Of a stretch of DNA of 64,000 nucleotides, positions 1-10,626 are shown piece after piece. How positions within the stretch are numbered: position 1 is the first letter of the stretch; each line of letters begins with the position of its first letter. Position numbers and translations under genes: made by a program. Source of the DNA: Fragum whitleyi (Eukaryota > Mollusca > Bivalvia > Cardiida > Cardiidae); NCBI GenBank assembly GCA_948146395.1, contig OX411552.1, forward strand, positions 52,874,399 to 52,938,398, in the 5' to 3' direction. A model generated the notes under the pieces. That model saw only the letters and a program-made list of their open reading frames with translations. It did not search any database and was not told where the DNA came from.

Positions 1-424
1 GATTTTTGGAGACTCAACAGCTCATACAGATTTTGAAGGAGAAATATCAAAGAATTCCTGTAAAGTTTAGTTGAATTTTGACAAGTAGTTTCAGACAAGA
101 AGTTTGTTTTTTATATTTCATCATACAGGACAATTTTTCAATGACTTGATAGCCCATGTTATTATCCCAATATGAAATCTGGCGAATAGTTTCTAGGAAG
201 ATTTTTATCATTTAATCCAATTTTAAAATGTAATAAAGTACAAAATAACATTTATGAGATACAAGATAGACTAGATTTTCTTAAAATGGACTAAGAAATA
301 TAGATGTAAGATGATGCTTAAATATGTGTTTTAAGACAGAACTTGTCATTGGTGACCATTTGAAAATTTATTACACTGGGAAATCCAAAGATTTATCTGC
401 CAGGAATGTAATACATGAACATAC

Positions 425-550
425 CTGTACAAGAACTGACCCCATCCCCTGTATATCCAGTATTACAGGAACAGCTAAATGACCCTTCAGTGTTTGTACA
501 CAATGCCTGACTATGACAATTGTCTGTTCCCAAGGCACATTCATCTTCAT
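425..550 (-). CDS. Calcium-binding EGF-like exon, copy 1
   Basis: Exon of 126 nt (42 codons), phase 1 at both ends, bounded on the minus strand by a TTTACAG acceptor and a GTATGT-type donor. The frame starts [12 protein letters not shown] and contains six cysteines with the C-S-C-N-T-G-Y ending of EGF repeats; the D-x-D-E-C start is the calcium-binding signature. It encodes one extracellular domain of a modular secreted or membrane protein. Two almost identical copies lie at 14105-14230 and 24316-24441. The longer open frame that reads MKMNVPWEQ through the same bases is an out-of-frame shadow. Its neighbours on the transcript are the CCP exon at 3261-3437 upstream and sequence beyond the window downstream. 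The domain call is firm; the identity of the whole gene is unknown. Confidence 0.85.
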
Positions 551-570
551 CTGTAAATGAAAATTACATT

Positions 571-1255
571 GCCTATAAATATCAAAGTTGTAGCAGCAAT
601 AATGTAGGAAAAATGCTCCAGATAATATCAAAATATCAAAATTTCGAGTTCAAGGGGAGATAATGCAGCAAGTTATTTTAGTAGGGTCCTAAAAACTAAA
701 AAAAGCACAAGCTTTCATTACCAGCTACATTGTGTAAATTATACTTCAGTAAATGTACTAGTTCAGGAGAAAAGCTCCAAATAATAAGAAAAATACATAA
801 AAATGATAAATTCAAGTGGAGATATTAACAAATCATAGTCGGGACTTCAAAATTGTGCAATAGAGTGGGAAAAATTCTCTGGACAACAATAATTAAATGA
901 AATTAGTATGATCAAGGGGAAATAATTCAGAATTTATTGAGAGTAGGGGCTCTAAAATTGTAGGTGCACAACTTTATTAGCAGATACATTTTATGTATAA
1001 ATTTCATTTCAATTCAATACATAGAAAAGTGTAGAAGAAATGCTCCGGACAACAATAATTTAGTGAAATTTGCACATTGAAGGGGAGTTAAATCAGCAAC
1101 CAATGAGAGTAGAGGCTTCAAAATTAAAGGTGCACAACATCATATGCAGATGCACATTATGTATTTATTTAAAGTGGTAGCTATAATAGTCTCTGGGGAG
1201 ATGAGGACAGAAAATTATGTCTATGAACAGACAGACGGACAACTTGATTCCAGTA
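571..1255. repeat. Minisatellite-core interspersed repeat (about 162-bp units), copy A
   Basis: About four imperfect units recur, each carrying a 'gaaatgctcc..acaata' block and a 'caaggggagataat' block (near 647, 806, 915 and 1076), followed by a short cagacagacggac run near 1228-1243. The same repeat is in copy B (24920-25440), and a diverged relative spans 31.1-32.3 kb. This layout, tandem core then GACG/GACA-rich end, is the same plan as the other hairpin-ended elements in the window, but its ends are not clear here. Confidence 0.55.
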
Positions 1256-2019
1256 TAATCCATCATAACTTAGTGGTGGAAGGGGGTGGGGGTTAATTTG
1301 TTCTACCATATTGTGCTACCATGTTGTGCTAGTTCCTTCTAAATTGACAACCACTAGAACCCTTGTATTTTGTCAGATCAAACATTTCCATTATAAATCT
1401 GACACAGTATTTCCAAAGAATTATTCAAGTTGAATTGGTTGAATTCTCCTCAACAGTTTCAACGATAAAAATCTTATGATATTTCAACCTTTAGTTTCAT
1501 TCTGTGTATATGGGAAAACACTTAAATCTTCCATATATGGTTTCAGCATTCTCTATCAAATCATTCACCTAAGGTGAAAGCCTTTAACCAATTAAAAGCA
1601 GGCCTTTGATCAAGCTGAAACAGACTATAAAGGGACACAGGTTTAGCTAGTCAGAGAATCTCAAATGAGTAGCCAGGACCCTCAAAACTATCTGATAAGA
1701 GTCACAAAGACCTTCTGGGGCTAAGCTTCACAAAAGTATTGAAGAATGTTTAAAACACACAGACAATCATCCTGGCCAATTTTCAGGCTGTTTAGATCAA
1801 ACTGAAACCACTAAATTATCTACAAGGCTCTTGTCAGGTTTGTCAGAGTTGCCTTTTTTTACCTCAGTTGACCAAAGTTTTAGTCTTGTTTTGAATTTAA
1901 GTCCTTTCAAGTGGAACATTTTTATTATGATTAGGATTCAAACCATCTTTATCACCAAAGTTTTAAGAAAATTTGGCCGAAATTGTGGCCCTGAGAACAT
2001 AAATACTATAATAGTCGAC
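1256..2019. other. Intron sequence without recognised feature
   Basis: AT-rich intron, colinear with 25440-26720 of copy B apart from insertions in B. It holds the empty target site (1461-1475) of an element inserted at 25529 in copy B, and the empty site (near 1690) of the SINE inserted at about 26049. No exon is supported here. Confidence 0.6.
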
Positions 2020-2365
2020 GCTGGATAGCATTTGTCATCCATTTGATGTTGGCCCAAAAAGCTCATTGGGTACCTGATTTCAAATCTCATGAAGTTCATT
2101 GTCATAGATTTGATTCCAAGGCAGGCACAAATAAACTTTTTTTTCTGATGAGAAGTTAAACTAAGGCCATGTGTGGCGGTGCTATTACTTGAAGCACATT
2201 AAAGAACCACGAAGGATCTCAGAAGTAGTTTTGTGGTGTATCCTTGCACCATCCCCCATAACAACTAACCCTCCCCCTAGAGTGTTTCTAATATGGGCAT
2301 ATGCTTTGGTAGGAACGATGAATAAATGGAAATGCATACATACTGGAGCCATTCAATGCTAATAA
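2020..2365 (+). repeat. Old tRNA-derived SINE-like repeat, copy A
   Basis: Contains a B-box-like gatttgattcc motif (about 2110), a conserved 'tctgatgagaagttaa' segment, a 'aactaaccctccccct' segment and an AATAAATGG-type tail. The same repeat is at the matching place in copy B (about 26720-27075), so it was inserted before the duplication. Its 5' limit is uncertain. Confidence 0.45.
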
Positions 2366-3160
2366 AAACTCTTAATTTTCAATGATGTTTTCAAAAGTTT
2401 ACTTTTTGAGGGTGTTAAAAGTGTGGATTGTATACAAATGGGTTAACCTTGGTTTAAGAATTGCAGCAGGCAGACATGGATCAGTCAAGTCATATACCAT
2501 TTTGAAATGTAAAGACTTGCAAGATCTGAGAAGCTAAATCTTAAGAACAGGCCACTAATTTAGCAAATATGAAAAATGTTACAGTAAATTCAGTCATATT
2601 CCTTGTATTTTTAATTGTCCATTATGAATACCAAGTTCAAATTCTCTTGGGTCATGGGCAACAATTGTATATAGATTCATGATTTCTAGGTATCTTTAAA
2701 CTTGAATTAAAGTACAAAATCTAACAAGTTTAATGACTGACAGATGATCAGACAGATGGATTGATGAACAAGACAAACAGACATGGTAAAAGGCATAAGA
2801 AATATTATGAAATGTTGTCTAACACAATGTTAAATATTGCACTTTCAAATTTTGAGAAGTTTACCATGTTACTATTATGTGCTACAGTCCAATTGTTCAG
2901 CCCCTGACCAAATCCAAACCATTATAATGTACTCTGGACACAACATCTTAACCTTTCCCATGCTATTTATGGTATATTCCTCCAGTACACAAAGCTTGAG
3001 CCTTACACAGCCTGATTTCTTCTTCATAACCTGGCAGTTTACCAAGCAATATAAACCTTACCAATATTAAATAAAGCTTGCTTGTAACCTTAACTAATGC
3101 CCCGTTATTTGACTCATTTCAGACTGATTAAGATATTAAAATTACCACAAAAATTTAACT

Positions 3161-3217
3161 ACAGGTTGGTTCATCCCCTCACCATGTCCCACCATGTTGA
3201 TACACTCTTGCATCATT
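3161..3217 (-). pseudogene. Broken fragment of the CCP exon 3' end
   Basis: On the minus strand this matches the last part of the neighbouring CCP exon (3261-3437), including the GDEPTC end, but the conserved cysteine is replaced by tyrosine and the codon after the conserved tryptophan is TGA. It lies about 45 bp beyond the real exon's donor. Related fragments lie in copy B (28448-28503, and more decayed at 28349-28396). It looks like a partial tandem duplication of the exon end with no coding role. Confidence 0.7.
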
Positions 3218-3260
3218 CAAGTAACAAAGAAACACAAACAAATTTACCACAACAATTTAC

Positions 3261-3437
3261 CATATATACTACAGGTAGGTTCAACCCCTGACCATGTCCC
3301 ACCATGTTGACACACTCTAGATGCATCCCCAGCACTCATAAAATATCCAGTGTCACAAACATAAGTTGCTTCCTGATTGTAGGTTGTTCCATCCATTGAT
3401 ACATAACCATTTGTTATATTGGTCAGCAGTCCACAAT
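3261..3437 (-). CDS. Sushi/CCP domain exon, copy A
   Basis: Exon of 177 nt (59 codons), phase 1-1, with a TTTTTCCAG acceptor and a GTAAAT donor on the minus strand. It encodes a complete complement-control-protein module: DCG at the start, YVC, RVC, the tryptophan in GTWSG, and the final PTC give the four-cysteine pattern. Such modules mediate extracellular protein binding. The copy-B paralogue at 28563-28742 has one more codon. The upstream transcript neighbour is the CCP exon at 4541-4717, the next downstream is the EGF exon at 425-550. The symmetrical phase lets it be duplicated or skipped without breaking frame. Confidence 0.87.
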
Positions 3438-3984
3438 CTGGAAAAAGAAGGTTTAACATTTCATTAATAATTGTTGGCAGTAGCTTTTAATACTTTTTTT
3501 CAATTTCTATAAGGAATTATGCCCCTTTGTATCGAATCAAATCATATTGATGAGGAAGGAGCACCTTACCATGATTAACTAGTAAAAAGTAAACTCTAGA
3601 GTGTCATCAAGATTTTAACTAACATTTGACCTTGTGACTTACTTCATGGTCTTAAGGACATCAAAGGTAAGGTTTGCAAGTTGGTGATACTCTAGAAAGC
3701 TTTTATTTGCTGAATTAAGCCTAAAATTAGCCAAATTGATTGTTTTGAAAAAAATTGGACAAAATTGAAATGGAGTCAAGGTAGATCAAAACTTTGTCAA
3801 AGAGTCAAATCTTTGAAAATCCTTGAAGAAACTATAGACTCCATATATTTTAGTCAATAAACCTGAAACTTGGTCAGATAGATAGTCTAAACAAATCATA
3901 AAGAAAGTTGGAAATAGGGTCAACCAAGTCAAAAAAACTAACTGAAGTAAATTTTGATTATTTTTCTATCAAGAATGACAAGGG

Positions 3985-4500
3985 TTAAACAAGAGATGTT
4001 TGTAAAAACATGTATGCCCTCTCCCTTAAGAGCAGGTAAATGGCCTATTCCTTGTCAATTAACAAAAGGCAATAACTAAAGAGTAGAGTAGTGGTTCTTG
4101 TGCATTGCTCTTCTACTAAAAGAGATCTACCTGCGAAGTTTCAAGATTCTGCCTTGCATACTTTTTGAGACTCAATTTCAAACTCACTTAAGATTCTAAC
4201 ATGTCTGAGATTTTATTTAGGCAATGAATCTGACCATATTTCAGGTTGTTTGGGCAAAATATGTGGCATCTAGGGTGCATGCCAGGTTTTTCTAAGATCT
4301 GACCCCATAACCTAGTTTTTGACCCCAGATGACTCATTTTAGAACTTATATAAAATTTAATCAAGACATTCACTCTGACCAAATTTCAGGTTGATTGGGC
4401 AAAAAAATGTGGCCTTAGAGTGCATTCAAGGTAAATGTTGATGAACGGATGACAGACAATGCATGCTGATGCCCACTTAGCCACAAAAGCTCGCTAGAGC
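3985..4500 (+). repeat. Hairpin-start interspersed element (ACAAGAG type)
   Basis: Begins AACAAGAGATG followed by a hairpin ATGTTTGTAAAAACAT, then ATGCCC. The body holds repeated 'gaccaaatttcaggttgattgggc' units near 4230 and 4380, and there is a 'ggatgacagacaatgc' run near 4448. The 3' stem-loop is not clear, so the end is approximate. It fits the shared plan seen in better-preserved copies at 25529 and 7544. Confidence 0.5.
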
Positions 4501-4540
4501 ACTTCATGCTAAGTTGAGGTAAAAATAACAAAGACCCTAC

Positions 4541-4717
4541 CATAAAGTATACACACAACATCATTTCCAGTCCATGTTCCATCTGCCTGACAAAACCGAA
4601 TCCGGCTTCCTGTTAGTTTATATCCTGTTTCACATGTAAAAGAAGCTGCACAGTTATAGGTAGTCCCTTGTGGTGTGTTCACAAAACCATGATCGGGCCT
4701 ACTCAAACTACCACAAT
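4541..4717 (-). CDS. Sushi/CCP domain exon, copy A
   Basis: Exon of 177 nt, phase 1-1; the acceptor is TTTTCACAG and the donor GTAGGG on the minus strand. It encodes DCGSLSRPDHGFVNTPQG, then SFTC, RFC, the tryptophan of GTWTG and a final VVC, which is a full CCP module. The copy-B exon at 29600-29776 is nearly identical (H to N in 'PDHG' is the visible amino-acid change). It lies between the EB-like exon (5570-5701) and the other CCP exon. Extracellular binding module; the parent protein is unidentified. Confidence 0.88.
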
Positions 4718-5217
4718 CTGTGAAAAGATAAAACTTCATTAGACATTTCTAAATAGTGTGAAATCAATGATAGCAATGTCAACTTCATTGGAATGTCCAC
4801 ATGTTTGGTGTTGAAGTTGTTAAATTGATATTTATCAAAAAGTCCAGATAATCCACCAGAAGAAGTGAAGAAGTAAATGTATGTACTTATTTATCCTATG
4901 TGAAAGAAGCAACAATGTTTAATGTGATGTTAAACTATCTCATAGAACATAATTATGAGTACACTTATCCAGGATTTTAGAGGACACAGGTTTTGCACAT
5001 ACTAAACACAAACACATAAGTAACCAGGACCCTCAAAAAGATGTCATGCAAGTCACATAGACCCTCTTGGGATCAACCTCAGAAAAGAATTTAAACAGTC
5101 TTCAATTCTTTCCTGGAGTTGTGCCCCAAATATTAATATATATTCATATCAATTTCTTTACCTTTAACCAGGGAATAGCTCTAAATTTACAAAATACAAG
5201 ATTAAAGAATAGTCTAT

Positions 5218-5463
5218 GGGCCAACTTATTTCTTGCCCTATAGGGGCCCATTGTTGTTGTTTTCTCAGCTTGAATCCAGCCCTGCGTTCAGGATGACAAA
5301 CCGGTTCAAGTTATATCCCGCTTTACACATATACTTTTGTGTAAAGCGGGGTATAATTTGAAAATGGTTTGCAACATTTTTTCAGCCTGAATGCAGAGCG
5401 GGTTTCAAGCCAAAAAAAAACAACTTCAATGGGCCCCGATAGGGCGAGAAATAAGTTGGTCCT
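5218..5463. repeat. Foldback (large inverted repeat) element
   Basis: The two arms of about 120 bp are reverse complements: CCAACTTATTTC at the left and GAAATAAGTTGG at the right, GGGGCCCATTG against CAATGGGCCCC, and a tight centre where CCCGCTTTACACA faces TGTGTAAAGCGGG with a loop of a few bases. There is no open frame of interest. Probably a MITE or foldback element in an intron. Copy B was not seen to carry it. Confidence 0.8.
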
Positions 5464-5569
5464 ATACCTTAAGCAGGGACTCACAAAGGTTAATAAAAGA
5501 CCCCTAAGATCCCAATTATTGAGTCCTTTTGACCCTATTTTGTCAATGTCAGACTAAAACCCTGCTTAC

Positions 5570-5701
5570 CTACTAATGCACAGTTAGCGTTTCCAGGATC
5601 ATAATAACCTATAGAACAAGTACAAACTGTCCCATTACATTCTGTATTGGGAATACCATCACATACATCAAATCTTGTTGAACAGTCATCATACAACACG
5701 C
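5570..5701 (-). CDS. EB/EGF-like cysteine-rich exon, copy A
   Basis: Exon of 132 nt (44 codons), phase 1-1, acceptor ATTTTAG, donor GTAAGC. It encodes a short disulphide-rich module with cysteines in DDC, DVC, TEC, TVCTC and ANC, ending with a C-x-C-x-x-G-Y-Y-D-P-G motif like the end of EGF or EB modules. It precedes two CCP exons on the transcript. The copy-B equivalent (33045-33179) has lost most of these cysteines through indels. The domain family is less certain than for the EGF and CCP exons. Confidence 0.75.
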
Positions 5702-6099
5702 CTAAAATGATAAAATGTTGTTTCCACTAGTTTAATGATGTACAGTTTAATATTTATTTATCATATTATTGTAATCCCAATTTAACAACAGGTTAACTTA
5801 TTTTTGCCATTGATTACCTGTAGAGTCAACTCTTGATTCATGTACCTATATTTCTATAAATTCGACAATCTTGACTTAAAATATAAAAAGGAAAATATTG
5901 GCATTTTCTTGAAGACAACTATATAGGGAATATTACTTTTCCTGAAAATAACATGCGTTTTGTGAACACAAATCCCCACCCCCCCAACTGCCACTGCCAT
6001 TTTTCCGGAACAGTAGTTTGACACATAAATATGGAAAACCTAAATGGGAACCTTTTGACTGTCTAAAACTGCTGCTTCACACCAATCGTTTTACAGATA

Positions 6100-6850
6100 G
6101 AGTCTTACCAATCAAAAGTTATACCTGATAGATAAGATTAAATGTTATCAATGTGTGGCCTTCACTAAATGACCTTAATATTGATCAATGACCATGACTT
6201 TGTTACGCATGTACAGGTCTTGTCAAGAGCATTACATATGTGAAATATCATGACTATTACTTACCAACTCAAGGTTATGGCAAAAGTTGGTTTCAATTTT
6301 ACAAAATTTGACCTTGAAAAATGACCTTGACCTAAACATATGACCTTGAAGATGAATCCACCCGTAAGGTCTTGTCCCCAGCAAACATCATGTTAAATAT
6401 GAAGGCTTTATCACTTACAAAGCAAAATTTGGGGCCACTTTTAAGTTTTTATGTTGAAAAATAGTGACCTTGAAAAACTGACATTGACCTTGTCTGGTAA
6501 CCTTGACTTAAGTATTCACAGAAAGCACTTGGCATAAGCAATGCACATGTGTAATATGAAGGCTCTATAACCAATCAAAAGTTATGGTCAATGTTAAAGT
6601 TCTTTGGGGGTTTTTTTACCAATTTGACCTTAGTAAAAATGACCATGACCTTGACATATGACATTCAGCTTAGTATCAACAGAAATATCTTGACTTGAGC
6701 ATTCATTATGTGAAGTATGAAGGATTTATCACTAACTATTCAAAAGTTATGGCCAATGTTAAAGTTTTACTTCAGAAAAATGGACAAACAGAGTAAGAAA
6801 CAGGCATATAAACAGACAAACAGACAGGCCAAAAACAACATAAAACATAA
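6100..6850. repeat. 'gaccttgac' tandem interspersed repeat
   Basis: Imperfect units of roughly 150-160 bp share 'ttatgaccttgac', 'cttgtccc-agcaa' and 'gtgaaatatgaagg' blocks, with an 'acagacaaacagacaggcc' run near 6813. The same blocks recur at 24540-24800 and 25560-25730. This is the core of one of the hairpin-ended element families, here without clear ends. Confidence 0.55.
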
Positions 6851-6975
6851 GATCTGAATGCGGCAACTCATGCAGCATAATATATATACTTGCATTGAGC
6901 AATAAGTTTTTACTGTCCCTTATGTTTTTGATGCATAAGGTTTTGGCTATATAATCACAGCATCATTATACTTAC

Positions 6976-7089
6976 TAGGTGTACAGTTAACATTTGTAAA
7001 CCCTGGTGTACAGTTACAGATAAACATGTCTAGTCCATTATGGCATGTCCCACCATTTAGACAGGGACTGGAAAGGCACTCATCTATAT
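6976..7089 (-). CDS. Calcium-binding EGF-like exon (DIDEC type)
   Basis: Exon of 114 nt (38 codons), phase 1-1, acceptor TATAATAG, donor GTAAGT. It encodes DIDECLSSPCLNGGTC followed by an F-I-C-N-C-x-x-G-F ending: six cysteines, with the D-x-D-E-C calcium site and the NGGTC segment typical of Notch-type EGF repeats. Unlike the DEDECALG exons this one has no second copy in the window; nothing equivalent was seen above 33.2 kb. It is the exon just upstream of the EB-like exon at 5570-5701. Confidence 0.88.
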
Positions 7090-7543
7090 CTATTATAAAG
7101 GTACAAAACAACAAGAAAACATAATCTATAAAGTGCAATAACAAAGCACAAAAATTTGAAAGGGGTTTAGCCTTGTTCCACTCTTCAAAATAATTATTAA
7201 ATTTGTAAAATGTTTGAAAATAAATTTTAATATGACCTATTTCGTGGGAGTGAAAAAACCTGTTGAATATTTTTGATTTTATACATTTTTGATTTTACAC
7301 TAGTGGAATAACTATACTAATGAGCTAAGAAAAAGTAGCAACGTTATACTTTCATTGGGAAAATGCAGTAAAAGGCATGTTTTCCATCTGGTTGAAATAA
7401 TTATGTTAGCTCAGCACAAAACATTTGTAACTGCCTATATGTTTATGGGAAGATATAACTGCTTTGCACTGAGCTATCAATTTGTAGTGTGATAAAAAAT
7501 CACCTTGTTAAGTTGCATTAAAATTGATCATTTAATCTGGATA

Positions 7544-7750
7544 ACAAGAGCTGTCACTGTAAGATGACAATGCCCCCGACACCGCTTTGATAGTAATAAG
7601 GAAGTTATGGCCAATGTTAAAGTTTTTGGACGGAATGACGGACGGACGGACGGACAGACGGACGGACAGACGGACGGACAGACGGACGGACGGACAGACG
7701 GACGGACGGACGGACAAGTCAAATTTATTATGCCTCCCTATCGGGGGCAT
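7544..7750 (+). mobile_element. Hairpin-ended non-autonomous element (ATGCCCCCGA box)
   Basis: Starts ACAAGAGC, then a TGTCA...TGACA hairpin, then the box ATGCCCCCGA. It has a short core, a long GGACGGACGGAC run (7627-7715) and ends CCTATCGGGGGCAT before AAAAA; the last arm TCGGGGGCAT is exactly complementary to the 5' box. Open frames reading RTDGRTDG here are only the simple repeat. The architecture matches non-autonomous Helentron/pearl-like elements (inference). Confidence 0.8.
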
Positions 7751-9704
7751 AAAAAGATATTCAAAGATTCCACTCTGTATCAAGTATAGAAATATTTCCC
7801 CCAAATATTTTGGTTGATACCCATCATTTTCTTTCTTAGAAAAGTTATTTTTACTATATATGGAAATAAGCCAACCCAGTTTAAGACAGCATTTTCAACT
7901 AATTGAAATTCTTTGGAGGAATCTGAAAGGTCCATTCCTATGAAGTTTGATTGAAATCTATTGAGCAGTTTCTGAGAGCAAAAATTCTTTAAGTAAAAGT
8001 TTAGGGACAGCCATATGCATTCTAGCCATTGAAGCTGCCAACCTTTTGACTTGTTATATGTCTTATGTTTATGGAATCTTTATTTCAAAAAAAGATGACT
8101 TTGATAAGGTAAGGGTAAAGGATGATGGCAGAATCAAAGACAGCTGTCTACCTATATTTTCATTTTAAAACATTTCTCGACCTTATAATTCAACATTTTA
8201 GGTTTCAGGTCAAAATAAGGCTTAAGTATTCAACATGGTGCTAAAAAATCATCTACAAGCCTTCTATTTTATTGAATGTATACCTAGGTGTAATAATTGA
8301 AAGATAAAGAGGATAGATCCAGGGTCAGGCCCAATGGTTCTTCATGATGTCAGAATGAAAAATAATCATTTATCAACCTTTATTTTCACTATTACTTTTT
8401 TTACTAAAAGGAGTCTTTGACCTAATTTGTTTATGCTTTCTTCCCTTACTGAGCTTTTCGTTTAATGACATAAGTCCTTCATGAAAAAATTCAAAATTTC
8501 TTATAGTACTATAAGGTTTTTAAGACAGTGAATGCTTGTACCTTGGCTAATATAACAAGAGCCATGTCGGACATGGCAATCCCCCGCCGAGAAAGCTTGA
8601 TAGTAAACTGAAGCCTAATAGATTAAGGGTTTTACTTCAAAAAATTAAGCCCCTACAAATCTAAGTCTTTAAAAAAACAAAGGGCAATAACTCCAAACTT
8701 ATGAAAGCCAGAGTTATACTATTTGTGCACTGCACTGCTCTTCAATGAGATCTATCCACCCATAAAGTTTCAAGTTTATAGCTATTATACTATAGGAGAT
8801 ATGCTCCGGACAAAATCTAAGCCTTAAAAATAACAAAGGGCAATAACTCCAAAGTTATACAAGCCAGAGTTATAGTTCTTGTGCACTGCACTTATCCTCC
8901 ATGAGATCTATCCTCCCATAAAGTTTCAAGTTGATAGCTATAATACTTTAGGAGATATGCTCCGGACAATATCTAAGTCTTAAAAATAACAAAGGGCAAT
9001 AACTCCAAAATTATACAAGCCAGAGTTGTAGTTCTTGTGCATTGCACTTCTCCTCCATGAGATCTATCCACCCATAATGTTTCAAGTTGATAGCTATTAT
9101 ACTTTAGGAGATATGCTTCGGACAATATCTAAGTCTTAAAAATAACAAAGGGCAATAACTCCAAAATTATACAAGCCAGAGTTGTAGTTCTTGTGCATTG
9201 CACTTCTCCTCCATGAGATCTATCTACCCATAAAGTTTCAAGTTGATAGCTCATATTCATTAGGAAATATGCTCCGGACAAAATCTAAGTCTTAAAAATA
9301 ACAAAGGGCAATAACTCCAAACTTATGACGGCAAGAGTTGTAGTTCTTGTGCACTGCACTTCTCCTCCATGAGATCTATCCACCCATAATGTTTCAAGTT
9401 CATAGCTATTATACTTTAGGAGATATGCTCCGGACAAAATCTAAGTCTTAGAAATAACAAAGGGCAATAACTCAAAAATTATGCAAGCAAGAGTTGTAGT
9501 TCTTGTGCACTGCACTTTTTAATTCATGAGATCTATCCACCCTTAATGTTTCAAGTTGATAGCTATTATACTTTAGGAGATATGCTTCGGACAAAATCTA
9601 GGTCTTAAAAATAACAAAGGGCAATAACTCAAAAATTATGCAAGCAAGAGTTGTAGTTCTTGTGCACTGCACTTCTCCTACATGAGATCTATCGATCTAT
9701 CCAT

Positions 9705-10585
9705 GAGATTTTGTCCGCAGCATATCTCCTAAAGAATAATAGCTATCAACTGGAAACTTTATGGGAGGATAGATCTCATGAATGAAAAAGTGCAGTGCAC
9801 AAGAACTACAACTCTTGCTTGCATAATTTTGGAGTTATTGCCCTTTGTTATTTCTAAGACTTAGATTTTGTCCGCAGCATATCTCCTAAAGTATAATAGC
9901 TATCAACTTGAAACTTTATGGGAGGATAGATCTCATGAATGAAAAAGTGCAGTGCACAAGAACTACAACTCTGGCTTGTATAATTTTGGAGTTATTGCCC
10001 TTTGTTATTTTTAAGACTTAGATTTTGTCCGGAGCATATCTCCTAAAGTATAATAGCTATCAACTTGAAACTTTATGGGTGGATAGATCTCATGAATGAA
10101 AAAGTGCAGTGCACAAGAACTACAACTCTTGCTTGCATAATTTTTGAGTTATTGCCCTTTGTTATTTTTAAGACTTAGATTTTGTCCGAAGCATATCTCC
10201 TATTGTATAATAGCTATCAACTTGAAACTTTATGGGTGGATAGATCTCATGGAGGATAAGTGCAGTGCACAAGAACTATAACTCTGGCTTGCATAATTTT
10301 TGAGTTATTGCCCTTTGTTATTTTTAAGACTTAGATTTTGTCCGGAGCATATCTCCTAAAGTATAATAGCTATCAACTTGAAACTTTATGGATGGATAGA
10401 TCTCATAGAGGAGAAGTGCAGTGCACAAGAACTACAACTCTTGCTTGCATAATTTTTGAGTTATTGCCCTTTGTTATTTTTAAGACTTAGATTTTGTCCG
10501 GAGCATATCTCCTAAAGTATAATAGCTATCAACTTGAAACTTTATGGGTGGATAGATCTCATGAATGAAAAAGTGCAATGCACAA
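9705..10585 (-). repeat. Inverted block of 156-bp units inside the array
   Basis: The units here are reverse complements of those at 8800-9690, so the array forms a giant palindrome whose turning point is near 9693-9705 (gatctatcgatctatc). Orientation flips back at 10573-10586, at a short palindrome GTGCAATGCAC. Confidence 0.85.
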
Positions 10586-10626
10586 GTTTCAAGTTGATAG
10601 CTATTATACTTTAGGAGATATGCTCC

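Larger units (their letters stand above)
1..5701 (-). repeat. Segmental duplication, copy A (left edge to EB-like exon)
   Basis: Intron and exon sequence from the left edge to about 5.7 kb is paralogous to about 23.6-33.2 kb in the same order and orientation. Matching landmarks include the EGF exon (425-550 with 24316-24441), the intron text before TTCTGGG near 1710 and 26400, the old SINE near 2.1 and 26.8 kb, the two CCP exons, and the EB-like exon (5570-5701 with 33045-33179). Copy A is shorter because copy B received extra insertions. This is seen directly by comparing the two stretches; percent identity was not computed. Confidence 0.85.

Noticed and set aside
371..631. 86-codon minus-strand frame (MKMNVPWEQ part)
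   Set aside because: Wrong frame of the EGF exon; the correct phase-1 frame gives a canonical six-cysteine EGF domain with splice sites. The same shadow recurs at 13970-14347 and 24208-24510.
7528..7817. Several frames reading SVRPSVCP or RTDGRTDG
   Set aside because: Products of the GGACGGACGGAC simple repeat near an element end, open in all frames.
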